Shown: positions 9,047 to 18,132 of the stretch, piece by piece
Numbering within the stretch: the first letter of the stretch is position 1
Layout: every line of letters begins with the position of its first letter
Assembly (NCBI RefSeq): GCF_002104765.1
Contig: NZ_NCXM01000009.1
Coordinates: forward strand, 1-64,000
DNA from: Mycolicibacterium vulneris
GTDB taxonomy: Bacteria > Actinomycetota > Actinomycetes > Mycobacteriales > Mycobacteriaceae
DNA: 64,000 nucleotides
Direction of reading: 5' to 3'
Notes under the pieces: model-generated
The model's input: only the letters and a program-made list of their open reading frames with translations
The model's database searches: none
Told to the model about the DNA's origin: nothing
Made by a program: the position numbers and the translations under genes

Positions 9047-9951
9047 CAGCCACGGTCGAAGCGTTCGACCGGCCGGTCAAAACCCAGGCGTTCCGGCCCG
9101 TCAGCATCCGCCGCCGGATCACGAACAACGCGGCGACGATATTCTTCGTCGCCTCCTTCGTCATCGCGCTGGTGCCGCTGGTCTGGGTGCTGTCGGTCGT
9201 GGTGGCCCGGGGTTGGTACGCGGTCACCCGGACCGGTTGGTGGACCCACTCGCTGCACGGGATCCTGCCGGAGCAGTTCGCCGGCGGCATCTATCACGCG
9301 CTCTACGGAACCGTGGTGCAGGCCGGGGTGGCCGCCCTCCTGTCCGTGCCGCTGGGGTTGATGACCGCGATCTTCCTGGTGGAGTACGGATCCGGGCGCC
9401 TGGTGCGGCTGACGACGTTCATGGTCGACGTGCTCGCGGGCGTGCCCTCGATCGTGGCGGCGCTGTTCATCTTCAGCCTCTGGATCGCCACCCTCGGCTT
9501 CCAGCAGAGTTCGTTCGCGGTGTCGCTGGCCCTGGTCCTGCTGATGCTGCCGGTGGTGGTGCGCTCCGGCGAGGAGATGCTGCGGCTGGTGCCCGACGAC
9601 CTGCGCGAGGCCAGCTATGCGCTCGGCGTGTCCAAATGGAAGACCATCGTGCGGATCGTTTTACCGATCGCGACGCCCGGCATCGTGTCCGGAATCCTGT
9701 TGTCCGTCGCGCGGGTCATCGGCGAAACCGCGCCGGTGCTGGTGCTGGTCGGCTACAGCCGCTCGATCAACGTCGACATCTTCCAAGGCAACATGGCGTC
9801 ACTGCCGCTGCTGATCTACACCGAGCTCACCAACCCCGAACACGCTGGCTTCCTGCGGATCTGGGGTGCGGCGCTGACCCTGATCATCATGGTCGCCGTC
9901 ATCAACATCGTGGCGGCGCTGACCCGCTTCCTGGCCACCCGCAGACGCTGA
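9043..9951 (+). CDS. pstA: Phosphate ABC transporter permease PstA
   Basis: A 302-residue permease partner of PstC with about six membrane segments. The EAA loop is [20 protein letters not shown] near residue 190, followed by [15 protein letters not shown]. Translation is coupled to pstC through a 4-bp overlap. No pstB ATPase gene follows: the next gene is ku on the opposite strand, so the ATPase must come from elsewhere (in M. tuberculosis, phoT or pstB). Its stop codon sits inside a perfect inverted repeat shared with the ku stop. Confidence 0.95.
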   Translation: MTATVEAFDRPVKTQAFRPVSIRRRITNNAATIFFVASFVIALVPLVWVLSVVVARGWYAVTRTGWWTHSLHGILPEQFAGGIYHALYGTVVQAGVAALLSVPLGLMTAIFLVEYGSGRLVRLTTFMVDVLAGVPSIVAALFIFSLWIATLGFQQSSFAVSLALVLLMLPVVVRSGEEMLRLVPDDLREASYALGVSKWKTIVRIVLPIATPGIVSGILLSVARVIGETAPVLVLVGYSRSINVDIFQGNMASLPLLIYTELTNPEHAGFLRIWGAALTLIIMVAVINIVAALTRFLATRRR

Positions 9952-9966
9952 CCCGACAGCGGGTCA
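9949..9966. terminator. Palindrome built from the pstA and ku stop codons
   Basis: TGACCCG (9949-9955), loop ACAG, CGGGTCA (9960-9966). The 7-bp arms begin with the pstA TGA on the plus strand and the ku TGA on the minus strand. A hairpin can form in either transcript, so this may act as a compact bidirectional terminator. There is no U tract, which is common for mycobacterial hairpins. Confidence 0.5.
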
Positions 9967-10869
9967 GGACTTCGACGACGCCTTCGAGGCCGCCTTCTTG
10001 GCCGGAGCCTTCTTGGCGGCGGTCTTCTTCGCGGGGGCCTTCTTCGCCGCGGCCTTCTTCGCGGGTGCCTTGCCGTTACCGGAACGCGCCTTCACGCTGG
10101 CCTCCAGCTTGGCGAGCAGATCCGAGACGTCCTCGGTCTCGTCCAGCTCCTTGGGCTGCTCCTCGGTGGTAAACGCTTCCCCGCCTTGGAGTTTGGCGTC
10201 GACCAGCTCTTGTAGCTGCTCCTGGTAGGTGTCGTGGTAGCGGTCGGGATTGAAATCCTCGGCCATCGACTCCACCACCTGACCGGCCATCTTGAGTTCG
10301 GCCGGCTTGATCTCGACCTTCTTGTCCAGAATGGGGAAGTCCGGATCGCGGATCTCATCGGGCCACAACAAGGTGTGGATCACCATCACGTCACGCTTGC
10401 CGAAGTCCTTGACGCGCAAGGCCGCCAGCCGAGTCTTGTTGCGCAGTGTGAAGTGGACGATCGCCATCCGATCCGTCTCGGCAAGCGTCTTGGCAAGCAG
10501 CACATAGGATTTCGACGACTTCGAGTCCGGCTCCAGGAAGTAGCTGCGGTCGAACAGCATCGGGTCCACCTCGCTGGCCGGAACGAACTCCAGCACTTCG
10601 ATCTCGCGGCTGCGTTCCTCGGGCAGGGTGGCGATGTCGTCGTCGGTGATGATGACCATCTGACCGTCGTCGGATTCGTAAGCCCGGGCGATGTCACGGT
10701 ATTCGACCGTCTCGCCGTCCACCTCGCAAACGCGTTGGTAGCGGATGCGGCCGTTGTCCTTGGCGTGCACCTGATGAAACTTGATGTCGTGGTCTTGGGT
10801 GGCGCTGTACACCTTGACCGGGACGTTCACCAGCCCGAACGCGATGGAACCCTTCCAGATGGAGCGCAT
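9964..10869 (-). CDS. ku: Non-homologous end-joining protein Ku
   Basis: A 301-residue bacterial Ku that forms a homodimeric ring on DNA double-strand ends and recruits LigD. It begins MRSIWKGSIAFGLVNVPVKVYSAT, the usual bacterial Ku N-terminus, followed by the beta-barrel core to about residue 255. The last ~40 residues are a Lys/Ala/Pro tail with repeated AAKKAPAKK units, resembling histone-H1/HupB tails and extending beyond the 273-residue M. tuberculosis protein. In M. tuberculosis ku and ligD are adjacent and divergent; here a polyol operon lies between them. Confidence 0.96.
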   Translation of the reverse strand: MRSIWKGSIAFGLVNVPVKVYSATQDHDIKFHQVHAKDNGRIRYQRVCEVDGETVEYRDIARAYESDDGQMVIITDDDIATLPEERSREIEVLEFVPASEVDPMLFDRSYFLEPDSKSSKSYVLLAKTLAETDRMAIVHFTLRNKTRLAALRVKDFGKRDVMVIHTLLWPDEIRDPDFPILDKKVEIKPAELKMAGQVVESMAEDFNPDRYHDTYQEQLQELVDAKLQGGEAFTTEEQPKELDETEDVSDLLAKLEASVKARSGNGKAPAKKAAAKKAPAKKTAAKKAPAKKAASKASSKS

Positions 10870-10954
10870 GCAAGTCAGTATGCCCGTAGGGCCGCCGGCA
10901 AAACAGCACGGCAGGGCTACGACCTGGGATTGTCCGCCCGGGCTTTCGACTATC

Positions 10955-10966
10955 GGGGCATGCCCC
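10955..10966. terminator. Perfect palindrome at the end of the polyol operon
   Basis: GGGGCATGCCCC is a 12-bp perfect palindrome that runs into the PfkB stop codon (10966-10968). It could stall or end transcription leaving the four-gene minus-strand operon before ku. With no loop and no U tract, the assignment is tentative. Confidence 0.3.
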
Positions 10967-11874
10967 TACTGATGCGAAGCCGCGTCCAGCGCGGCCCGAT
11001 CCGGCAGGTCAGCTCCGGCGCGAGCGACCGTCAGCGCCGCGGACAGGCTCGCCGCCTCCAGCGCCGTCGTCAGCGCGTCCACCTTGATCCCATGTAAGTC
11101 GGCGCGACGGTCGCCGCCCAGCGATCCCGATTCCCACAGCGCGTCGAGCAGACCGGCCATGAACGAGTCACCGGCGCCGACCGTGTCGACCACGTGCACG
11201 GCGCGCGTCGGCACCCGGGCGACGCCCGTCGCGCAGAAGGCCACCGCGCCCCGGTCGGCCATCGTCACCGCCACGATGGCCGGACCCAAACGCAGCCACG
11301 TTTGCGCGATCTGCTCGGGCGGGTGAGCGGGGTCGATCCAGCGCAGGTCTTCCTCGCTGACCTTCACGATGTCGCTGCGCTCGATGAGGTGCTCGATGCG
11401 TTCGACGGCCAGTTCCCGGTCGGCGATCAGCGACGGCCGAACGTTGGGATCGAAGGTGACCGTGGCCGAGACTCGATACGTGTCGATCAGCGCCGCGACC
11501 GCCAGGCAGCCCGGATCCTGCACGGCGGCAATCGATCCGGTGTGGACGAAAAGCGGCGGGGCGACCGGCGGCGTTCCGGAGAGTCGCCAGTCCAGATCGA
11601 ACACGTATTCGGCCGACCCGTCTTCGGCGATGGTTGACCGTGCGGTCGGCGTGCGCTGCGCGGTCCGGCTCTCCGAAACCAGTTGCACTCCTGCGGCTTC
11701 GACGTAGTCGACGATGCGCCGCCCGTACGGGTCGTCGGCGATCGCGGTCAGGAAGTCGACCTGGCGGCCCAGCCGACCGAGTCCGACGGCGACGTTGAGC
11801 GGACTGCCGCCGACATGCTCGTCGCTCCCGACGATATCGATCAGCGACTCACCGATCACCAGCCCGCGGATCAT
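10966..11874 (-). CDS. PfkB-family carbohydrate kinase
   Basis: A 302-residue ribokinase/fructokinase-type kinase. The N-terminal MIRGLVIGESLIDIVG and GGSPLNVAVGLGRLG are the PfkB start and first signature. DTVGAGDSFMAGLLDALW near residue 245 holds the catalytic Asp and anion hole. It is the last gene of the operon and overlaps the preceding dehydrogenase by 4 bp (ATGA), which fixes the start. In this context it probably phosphorylates the ketose (fructose or xylulose-type) made by the upstream dehydrogenases; that is inference. Confidence 0.9.
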   Translation of the reverse strand: MIRGLVIGESLIDIVGSDEHVGGSPLNVAVGLGRLGRQVDFLTAIADDPYGRRIVDYVEAAGVQLVSESRTAQRTPTARSTIAEDGSAEYVFDLDWRLSGTPPVAPPLFVHTGSIAAVQDPGCLAVAALIDTYRVSATVTFDPNVRPSLIADRELAVERIEHLIERSDIVKVSEEDLRWIDPAHPPEQIAQTWLRLGPAIVAVTMADRGAVAFCATGVARVPTRAVHVVDTVGAGDSFMAGLLDALWESGSLGGDRRADLHGIKVDALTTALEAASLSAALTVARAGADLPDRAALDAASHQ

Positions 11875-13298
11875 CGCACCAGGGCATCCAGTGTCGCGCG
11901 AGCTCCCTTGCTGTGCAACGAATCCAGGGCCCAGAGGTACGCCTCGACGAAGCGTGGCTGATGGGCCAGATCGCAGAACACCGCGGTGATCTCGATGAAC
12001 ACGGTGGGATTCTCGTGCTGCGACCTGGCGATCGGGATGAGCGAGTCCGCCAGCTGGTCCAACACCTCGTACGGGTTGCCCCACTCGTCGACCCCCTCGG
12101 CGTAGCGGGCCCAGCTCGCCACCACCGCTGCCGCCAGTCGGACCGGCCCGCCGTTGGCCAGGTTGTCGCAGATGACGGGATACAGAAATTTCGGGATGCG
12201 GTCCGACGAGTAGGCGCACACGCGCGCAACGGTGTCCCGCACGGCCGGGTTGGCAAACCGCTCGATCAGCGTGCGGCTGTACTCATGCAGGTCGATTCCC
12301 GGCACCGGCGGCAGCGTCGGAATAGCTTCGGATTCGAAGTAGGCACGCAGGAATTCGGCGAACAAAGGATCGCTCGCGGCCTCGTGGACGAACTTGAAGC
12401 CACAGAGATGGGCGAAGTAGGCCAGGCACTGATGTCCCGCGTTGAGCAGTCGCAGCTTCATCAGCTCGTACGGGCGCACATCGTCGACCAACAGCACGCC
12501 CGCTTGCTCCAGCGGCGGCCGACCGTCGGCGAAGGCGTCCTCGATGACCCAGGCGGTGAACGGCTCGGCCACCACCGGCCACCGGTCGTTGATGCCGAAG
12601 TCGCGTCGCACTTCCGCGGCCATCTCCAAAGTCGTTGCCGGGGTGATGCGATCGACCATCGAACTCGGGAACCGGGCGTGCTCCGCCACCCACTCGGCCA
12701 ACTCGGGATCCATGTGTTCTGCGCTCGCGAGCACGGTGCGCCTGGCGACCTCACCGTTGTTCTCGATGTTGTCGCAGGAGACGATCGTCGGCGCGTTGAT
12801 CCCGCGTTGGCGCCGTCGGGCGAGCGCCTCGGTGATCAAGGCGAAGGCGGGCCCATCGGGGTCGCGGTACCCACCTTCGGTGATGGTCAGTGAAATGATC
12901 CGGGTGGACGGGGCGGCAAGCACCTTCAACGCCGAATCCGGATCGTCCGGGGCGTAGCGGTAGTCGATGATCGAGCCGATCACCTGGGCATCGCGGCTGC
13001 CGTTGGGGTTTTCCAGGATCAGCGTGTACAGCCCGTCCTGGCCATTGAGGACGTCGCGCATGGTCCAGTCGGCAGGCATTACACCGACCCCGCAAATGCC
13101 CCACTCGCGCGCCAAACCTTGCTGCAGCAGCAGATTGATGTACGCGGCCTGATGGGCCCGGTGGAAGTGACCGGCGCCGATGTGCGCGATCCCGACGCTG
13201 ACGCTGCCGCGGTCATACTTCGGCGCGTCGATCGGCAGCTCGGAGAGCGACGCATTGTTCAGATCGATCGCGTTGTTCAGGTTGATCGCGCTGGCCAT
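11871..13298 (-). CDS. Mannitol dehydrogenase family protein (polyol dehydrogenase 2)
   Basis: A 475-residue member of the long-chain polyol dehydrogenase family, which oxidises mannitol, arabinitol or sugar acids (mannonate, altronate, fructuronate) with NAD. The N-terminal dinucleotide fold has GIAHIGAGHFHRAHQAAY near residue 35. The catalytic pattern K-x5-N-x3-H is present in MKLRLLNAGHQCLAYF near residue 280. It is a diverged paralogue of the dehydrogenase that starts the operon. A spacer of 56 bp separates it from the HAD gene, and it overlaps the PfkB start by 4 bp. Confidence 0.92.
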   Translation of the reverse strand: MASAINLNNAIDLNNASLSELPIDAPKYDRGSVSVGIAHIGAGHFHRAHQAAYINLLLQQGLAREWGICGVGVMPADWTMRDVLNGQDGLYTLILENPNGSRDAQVIGSIIDYRYAPDDPDSALKVLAAPSTRIISLTITEGGYRDPDGPAFALITEALARRRQRGINAPTIVSCDNIENNGEVARRTVLASAEHMDPELAEWVAEHARFPSSMVDRITPATTLEMAAEVRRDFGINDRWPVVAEPFTAWVIEDAFADGRPPLEQAGVLLVDDVRPYELMKLRLLNAGHQCLAYFAHLCGFKFVHEAASDPLFAEFLRAYFESEAIPTLPPVPGIDLHEYSRTLIERFANPAVRDTVARVCAYSSDRIPKFLYPVICDNLANGGPVRLAAAVVASWARYAEGVDEWGNPYEVLDQLADSLIPIARSQHENPTVFIEITAVFCDLAHQPRFVEAYLWALDSLHSKGARATLDALVR

Positions 13299-13354
13299 CG
13301 TTGGCCACCTCCTCCCCGGGTCGCGGCCCGGATCGTTACTGCGAGGTCGATGTC

Positions 13355-14212
13355 CTACGGGAGTTGGGAACGTCCGGCCGGCACAGCCGACGGCAACAGG
13401 ACATCAGCAAGAGCACGCCACGAATCGGTGATCGCGACTGCGCCGGCATCGATCAATTCTGCACGGCGGCAATCCCGTTCGTCGGGCAACACGAACATCA
13501 GGTTGCCGACGGTTGCGTACCCGGCCGCGACCGCGGACTTCACGCCGGCCACGGAATCTTCGATGGCCAGCCCCTGTTCGGGTGCGACGCCCAGTACCTG
13601 GCCGCAATGCAGATACACCGCCGGATCGGGTTTGCTTGTCGGCACTGGAAGAGAATCCTCCGCGCTGAAGGTCACCGCCTCCGGTAGCAGCGAGGCCAGA
13701 CCGGTCGCGGTGAAGCAGGCACGCAGACGCTTGGTGGCGCTCGAGCTCACGGCCGCCAGTGCGTAGCGCGCCGCGAGGTCGCGCAACGGTTCGAGCACCC
13801 GCGGATCGGGGGTCAGGGTGACGGCCAGGTGTGCGGTGACCCGTTCACGCTCGTCGCGCACCCACCGCTCGAGCTCGTCGGCGCACAGCGCATGGCCGCT
13901 CGCCACGTCGGCGGCTGACGCGACCACCGCGGCGGTGCGGCCCTCGGCCAACGTCTGGTCGAGCGGAACCTCGCACTGCACCGCCAGGTCGAGAGCCGTG
14001 GTACGAAAGTTCTTCCCGACGGCGCGCTTACGCAACTCCTCGGAGCTGAGCGGGGCGGTCACGCCGAACCTGGCCAGGAAACGATTCGTCACCTCGGTCG
14101 AGGCGTCGAATGCCGGCCTCTCCGACCCGAATAGGTTGTCATCGGCGTCGCAGAGCAAGGTGGTGATCGGCGCCGGGTCGAATTCGCGCACGAAGGTCAA
14201 GCCCGCGGTCAT
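13355..14212 (-). CDS. HAD-superfamily (subfamily IA) sugar phosphatase-like protein
   Basis: A 285-residue HAD hydrolase. Motif I is LLCDADDN (Asp nucleophile and acid/base near residue 20), motif II is AVSSSATKRL, motif III is the Lys in SKPDPAVYL near residue 190, and motif IV is AIEDSVAGVKSA. Together these suit a phosphosugar phosphatase or beta-phosphoglucomutase-like enzyme. Its start overlaps the stop of the upstream polyol dehydrogenase by 4 bp. Its role may be to dephosphorylate an intermediate or to detoxify a side product of the polyol pathway; the substrate is unknown. Confidence 0.85.
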   Translation of the reverse strand: MTAGLTFVREFDPAPITTLLCDADDNLFGSERPAFDASTEVTNRFLARFGVTAPLSSEELRKRAVGKNFRTTALDLAVQCEVPLDQTLAEGRTAAVVASAADVASGHALCADELERWVRDERERVTAHLAVTLTPDPRVLEPLRDLAARYALAAVSSSATKRLRACFTATGLASLLPEAVTFSAEDSLPVPTSKPDPAVYLHCGQVLGVAPEQGLAIEDSVAGVKSAVAAGYATVGNLMFVLPDERDCRRAELIDAGAVAITDSWRALADVLLPSAVPAGRSQLP

Positions 14213-15786
14213 CGTGCCACCAACTCCCGCTGGTCGTGGCGCAGCGCGTCACGCAGCGTGGGCAACACACCGCGCGCGTCGATATCCGCGATCATGTCGC
14301 CGAGGCGCTCCGCAAAAAGGGGGACCGCGCGCACCTCGGCGAACATTTCGTGCCCCAGCAGCGGATCGGGATTACTGCTTGCCATGTTGGCCAACCTAGC
14401 CACCGGTATCGCCTGCGAGTCTTCCAGGCGGAGCTTTCGTCCCTGGAGGTCATGGCCGCGCATGTAACGGGCCCATCCGGCGACCGCCAGCATCAGCAGG
14501 GTGTGTGGCCTGCCCTGCGCGATCGCCTCCTGCAGGGAGGGCAGCACGAACGTCGCGATCTTGCTTGTTCCCCGGCGGGCCAGCCGAGGCAGCTGGTCAC
14601 TCATTCGGGGATTGCCGAGCCGGTCGAGCAACGTGCGCCGGTATTCGGGTGTGTTCATCCCGGGGACCGGGGGCAGCAGCGGCTGAATCTCGTCACGCAG
14701 CAGCTTCTCGACGAAATCGAAGATGATGCCGTCGCGCATCGCTTCGTCGGTGCGCCGGTAACCGGCCAGGATGGCCAAGCATGCCAGCGCGATATGGGTT
14801 CCGTTGAGCAGCCGGGTCTTGATCAGCTTGTGGTCGCTGACGTCGGCAACGAACTCGGCACCGACCTCGTGGAGCGGCGGCCGCCCGTTGCTGAAGGAAT
14901 CCTCGATCACCCACTGGCAATACGGCTCGGTCACGACGGGCCATTTGTCGGCGACGCCGAACGTCTCCTCGACGAATTTGAGCTCCGCCTTCGAAGTTTG
15001 TGGGGTGATGCGATCGACCATGGTCGACGGGAACGCGACATGCGTGTCGATCCAGCGGGCAAGCCCGGGGTCCTTCAGAGCGGCGAACGACACCAGCGCG
15101 GTCCTAGCCGGCTGGGTGTCACCGGGGATGTTGTCGCAGCAGAGCACGGTGAACGGCGCGATGCCGGCGTGGCGACGCCGGTCCAAAGCTTCGGCCAGGT
15201 ACCCCCACGCGGTGGCGTAGTTGCCGGACGCGACCAGGTCGGCGCGCACGTCGGGATCGTCGGCGTCGAACTCGTCGGTGACGGGATTCAGGAAGTACCC
15301 GTTGCCGGTGATGGTCAGGCTGACGATGCGGGTTTGGGGATCTGCGAGGGCGGCGCGGACGGCCGTCCCATCGTTCGGTGCGTAGTGCACGGAGCCGATC
15401 GAGCCGACGACGCGGGCGGTTTGGCGATCGTGTCCTTGCTGTACCACGGTGTACAGCCCGTCTTGCGGCGACAGCAGGTCTTTGACGTCCGGGGAGTGGA
15501 GGCTGACGCCGGTAACCCCCCAACGGTCGGAGATGCCCGCGCGGGCGAGATCGTCGAAGTAGACGGCCTGGTGCGCCCGATGGAAGTTGCCCGCACCGAT
15601 GTGGACGACTCCGCGGCCGAGGGACGACCGGTCGTAGGTTGGAACGTCGATTCTCCGGGAATGCAGTCGTAGGGTCGCATCGCTGAGCGGGACGCCGCTG
15701 TTTCGACGCCACGGGGAGGGGATCACGTCAAACATTGAGTGTCTGTGCCCGGGCTCGGTCGCTAATCCAACACTTTCGTGGGTCAT
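14209..15786 (-). CDS. Mannitol dehydrogenase family protein (polyol dehydrogenase 1)
   Basis: A 525-residue long-chain polyol dehydrogenase and first gene of the operon. It shows GRGVVHIGAGNFHRAHQAVY near residue 60 for NAD binding and LIKTRLLNGTHIALACLA, with the K-x5-N-x3-H catalytic set, near residue 320. An alternative start is the Met at residue 18 (position 15735), which would bring it closer to the usual ~490-residue length; neither start has a strong ribosome-binding site. The 78-bp spacer to ligD must hold divergent promoters. No transporter or dedicated regulator is encoded in the operon. Confidence 0.92.
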   Translation of the reverse strand: MTHESVGLATEPGHRHSMFDVIPSPWRRNSGVPLSDATLRLHSRRIDVPTYDRSSLGRGVVHIGAGNFHRAHQAVYFDDLARAGISDRWGVTGVSLHSPDVKDLLSPQDGLYTVVQQGHDRQTARVVGSIGSVHYAPNDGTAVRAALADPQTRIVSLTITGNGYFLNPVTDEFDADDPDVRADLVASGNYATAWGYLAEALDRRRHAGIAPFTVLCCDNIPGDTQPARTALVSFAALKDPGLARWIDTHVAFPSTMVDRITPQTSKAELKFVEETFGVADKWPVVTEPYCQWVIEDSFSNGRPPLHEVGAEFVADVSDHKLIKTRLLNGTHIALACLAILAGYRRTDEAMRDGIIFDFVEKLLRDEIQPLLPPVPGMNTPEYRRTLLDRLGNPRMSDQLPRLARRGTSKIATFVLPSLQEAIAQGRPHTLLMLAVAGWARYMRGHDLQGRKLRLEDSQAIPVARLANMASSNPDPLLGHEMFAEVRAVPLFAERLGDMIADIDARGVLPTLRDALRHDQRELVAR

Positions 15787-15864
15787 GTCACAAGGTCAAT
15801 TGGTGATTGGACGATTAGCCGTGGTCAAAGCGGTTAACACGCGCGAAACGCGTAGTTTGACAAC

Positions 15865-18132
15865 ATGGCGCCGCGGCTGAAACTGACCAACGCAGAGAAG
15901 GTGCTGTACCCCGCCACCGGGACCACGAAGAGTGACATCTTCGACTACTACACGCGCATCGCCGAGGTGATGATTCCGCACATCGCCGGGCGGCCGGCCA
16001 CGCGTAAGCGCTGGCCCAACGGTGTCGAGGCGGAGTCGTTTTTCGAGAAACAACTGGCCTCTTCGGCGCCCGACTGGCTGCCGCGCGCCAGCGTGACGCA
16101 TCGATCCGGAACGACGACGTATCCGATCATCGACAGCGTCGAGGGTCTGGCCTGGATCGCCCAACAGGCCGCGCTGGAGGTCCACGTACCGCAGTGGCGC
16201 TTTGTCGCCGAGTGGACCCGTAGCCGGGCCGAGGAACTGAAACCCGGCCCGGCCACCCGCCTTGTGTTCGACCTCGACCCGGGTGAAGGCGTCACGATGG
16301 CCCAACTGGCCGAGGTGGCGCGCGCCGTCCGCGAACTGATCACCGCGATCGGGTTGACCACCTATCCGCTCACCAGTGGCAGCAAGGGCCTGCACCTTTA
16401 CACGCCGCTGCAGGAGCCGGTGAGCAGTAAGGGCGCGACGGTGTTGGCCAAACGCGTTGCGCAACAACTGGAAAAAACGATGCCCACGCTGGTGACGTCG
16501 ACCATGACGAAGAGCCTGCGGGCCGGAAAGATCTTTCTGGACTGGAGTCAGAACAACGGCGCCAAGACCACCATCGCGCCGTACTCGCTGCGCGGACGTG
16601 AACAACCCACCGTTGCGGCGCCGCGCACCTGGGAGGAACTCGACGACCCGTCGCTGCGCCAGCTGCGTTATGACGAAGTGCTGTACCGAGTCGCCCGCGA
16701 CGGCGATCTGCTGGCACCCCTGGACGAGGATGCGCCGGTTTCCGATCGCCTGAGCAGATACCGCAGCATGCGCGATGCGTCGAAAACCCCCGAGCCGGTA
16801 CCTGTCGCGAAACCGGCTATAGGACAAGGGAATAGCTTCGTCATCCAAGAACACCACGCCCGCCGGCTGCACTACGACTTCCGGCTGGAGCGGGACGGCG
16901 TGCTGGTGTCCTGGGCGGTGCCGAAGAACCTGCCCGAAACGACCTCGGTGAACCACCTGGCGGTCCACACCGAGGACCATCCGCTGGAATACGGCGGGTT
17001 CGAGGGCATCATCCCCAAAGGCGAGTATGGCGCCGGGAAGGTGATCATCTGGGATTCCGGAACCTACGAGGCCGAAAAGTTCAATGACTCCGCCGAAAAA
17101 GGGGAAGTCATCGTCAATCTGCACGGCGGCAAGATCTCCGGACGCTATGCACTAATTCAGACCAACGGCGACCAGTGGCTGGCGCACCGGATGAAGGATC
17201 AGAAGGTCTTCGACTTCGACACCATCGCCCCCATGCTGGCCACCCATGGTTCGGTGACGGCGCTGAAGGCGGGCCAGTGGGCGTTTGAAGGCAAATGGGA
17301 TGGCTACCGGCTGTTGATCGAGGCCGACCACGGCGCCATCCGGGTACGGTCCCGGCGCGGCCGCGAAGTCACCGGCGAATACCCCGAACTACGCTCGCTC
17401 GCAGAAGATCTCGCGGAGCACCACGTGATCCTCGACGGTGAGGCCGTCGTCCTGGACTCCTCGGGTGTGCCCAACTTCCATGAGATGCAGAACCGCGGCC
17501 GGGGATCGCGCGTCGAATTCTGGGCGTTCGACGTGCTCTACCTCGACGGCCGCTCGCTGCTGCGGGCCAGGTACTCAGACCGGCGCAAGGTGCTGGAAAT
17601 GCTGGGCGCCGGCAGCGATCTCATCGTTCCCGAACTGCTGCCCGGGGACGGCGCGCAGGCGCTCGAGCACTCCGGCAAGCGTGGCTGGGAGGGCGTGATC
17701 GCCAAGCGGCGCGACTCCACCTACCAGCCCGGCCGGCGCTCGTCGTCCTGGATCAAGGACAAGCATTGGAACACCCAGGAAGTCGTCATCGGCGGCTGGA
17801 AGGCGGGGGAAGGCGGACGCAGCAGCGGCATCGGCTCACTGCTGATGGGCATCCCGACCGCGGACGGCCTGCACTTCGCGGGCCGCGTCGGCACCGGGTT
17901 CACCGAACGCGACCTGACCAACCTGAAGAAGACGCTGGCACCGCTGCACACCGACGATTCCCCCTTCCACCCGCCGCTGCCCCGCAGCGAAACCCGGGGC
18001 GTCACGTACGTCGAGCCGGTTCTGGTCGGGGAGGTGCGCTACAGCGAGTGGACCCCGGATAACCGGCTACGCCAATCGAGTTGGCGGGGGCTACGGCCGG
18101 ACAAGAAAGCAAGTGAGGTGGTACGCGAGTGA
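15865..18132 (+). CDS. ligD: Multifunctional ATP-dependent DNA ligase D
   Basis: A 755-residue end-joining enzyme with the mycobacterial domain order. The polymerase/primase domain spans residues ~1-290, with catalytic Asp136 and Asp138 in VFDLDPGEG. The 3'-phosphoesterase domain spans ~320-450, with HHARRLHYDFRLERDG. The ligase domain spans ~460-755, with adenylated Lys477 in EGKWDG and motif IV-type GWEGVIAKRRDS. It fills and seals broken ends together with Ku. The stop overlaps the GTG of the next gene by 4 bp, so that gene is translationally coupled. Confidence 0.97.
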   Translation: MAPRLKLTNAEKVLYPATGTTKSDIFDYYTRIAEVMIPHIAGRPATRKRWPNGVEAESFFEKQLASSAPDWLPRASVTHRSGTTTYPIIDSVEGLAWIAQQAALEVHVPQWRFVAEWTRSRAEELKPGPATRLVFDLDPGEGVTMAQLAEVARAVRELITAIGLTTYPLTSGSKGLHLYTPLQEPVSSKGATVLAKRVAQQLEKTMPTLVTSTMTKSLRAGKIFLDWSQNNGAKTTIAPYSLRGREQPTVAAPRTWEELDDPSLRQLRYDEVLYRVARDGDLLAPLDEDAPVSDRLSRYRSMRDASKTPEPVPVAKPAIGQGNSFVIQEHHARRLHYDFRLERDGVLVSWAVPKNLPETTSVNHLAVHTEDHPLEYGGFEGIIPKGEYGAGKVIIWDSGTYEAEKFNDSAEKGEVIVNLHGGKISGRYALIQTNGDQWLAHRMKDQKVFDFDTIAPMLATHGSVTALKAGQWAFEGKWDGYRLLIEADHGAIRVRSRRGREVTGEYPELRSLAEDLAEHHVILDGEAVVLDSSGVPNFHEMQNRGRGSRVEFWAFDVLYLDGRSLLRARYSDRRKVLEMLGAGSDLIVPELLPGDGAQALEHSGKRGWEGVIAKRRDSTYQPGRRSSSWIKDKHWNTQEVVIGGWKAGEGGRSSGIGSLLMGIPTADGLHFAGRVGTGFTERDLTNLKKTLAPLHTDDSPFHPPLPRSETRGVTYVEPVLVGEVRYSEWTPDNRLRQSSWRGLRPDKKASEVVRE

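Noticed and set aside
15839..15853. Inverted repeat ACGCG-CGAAA-CGCGT between the polyol operon and ligD, considered as an operator
   Set aside because: Five-bp GC arms are expected often by chance here. It sits only 11 bp before the ligD ATG, and nothing else supports a regulator site.
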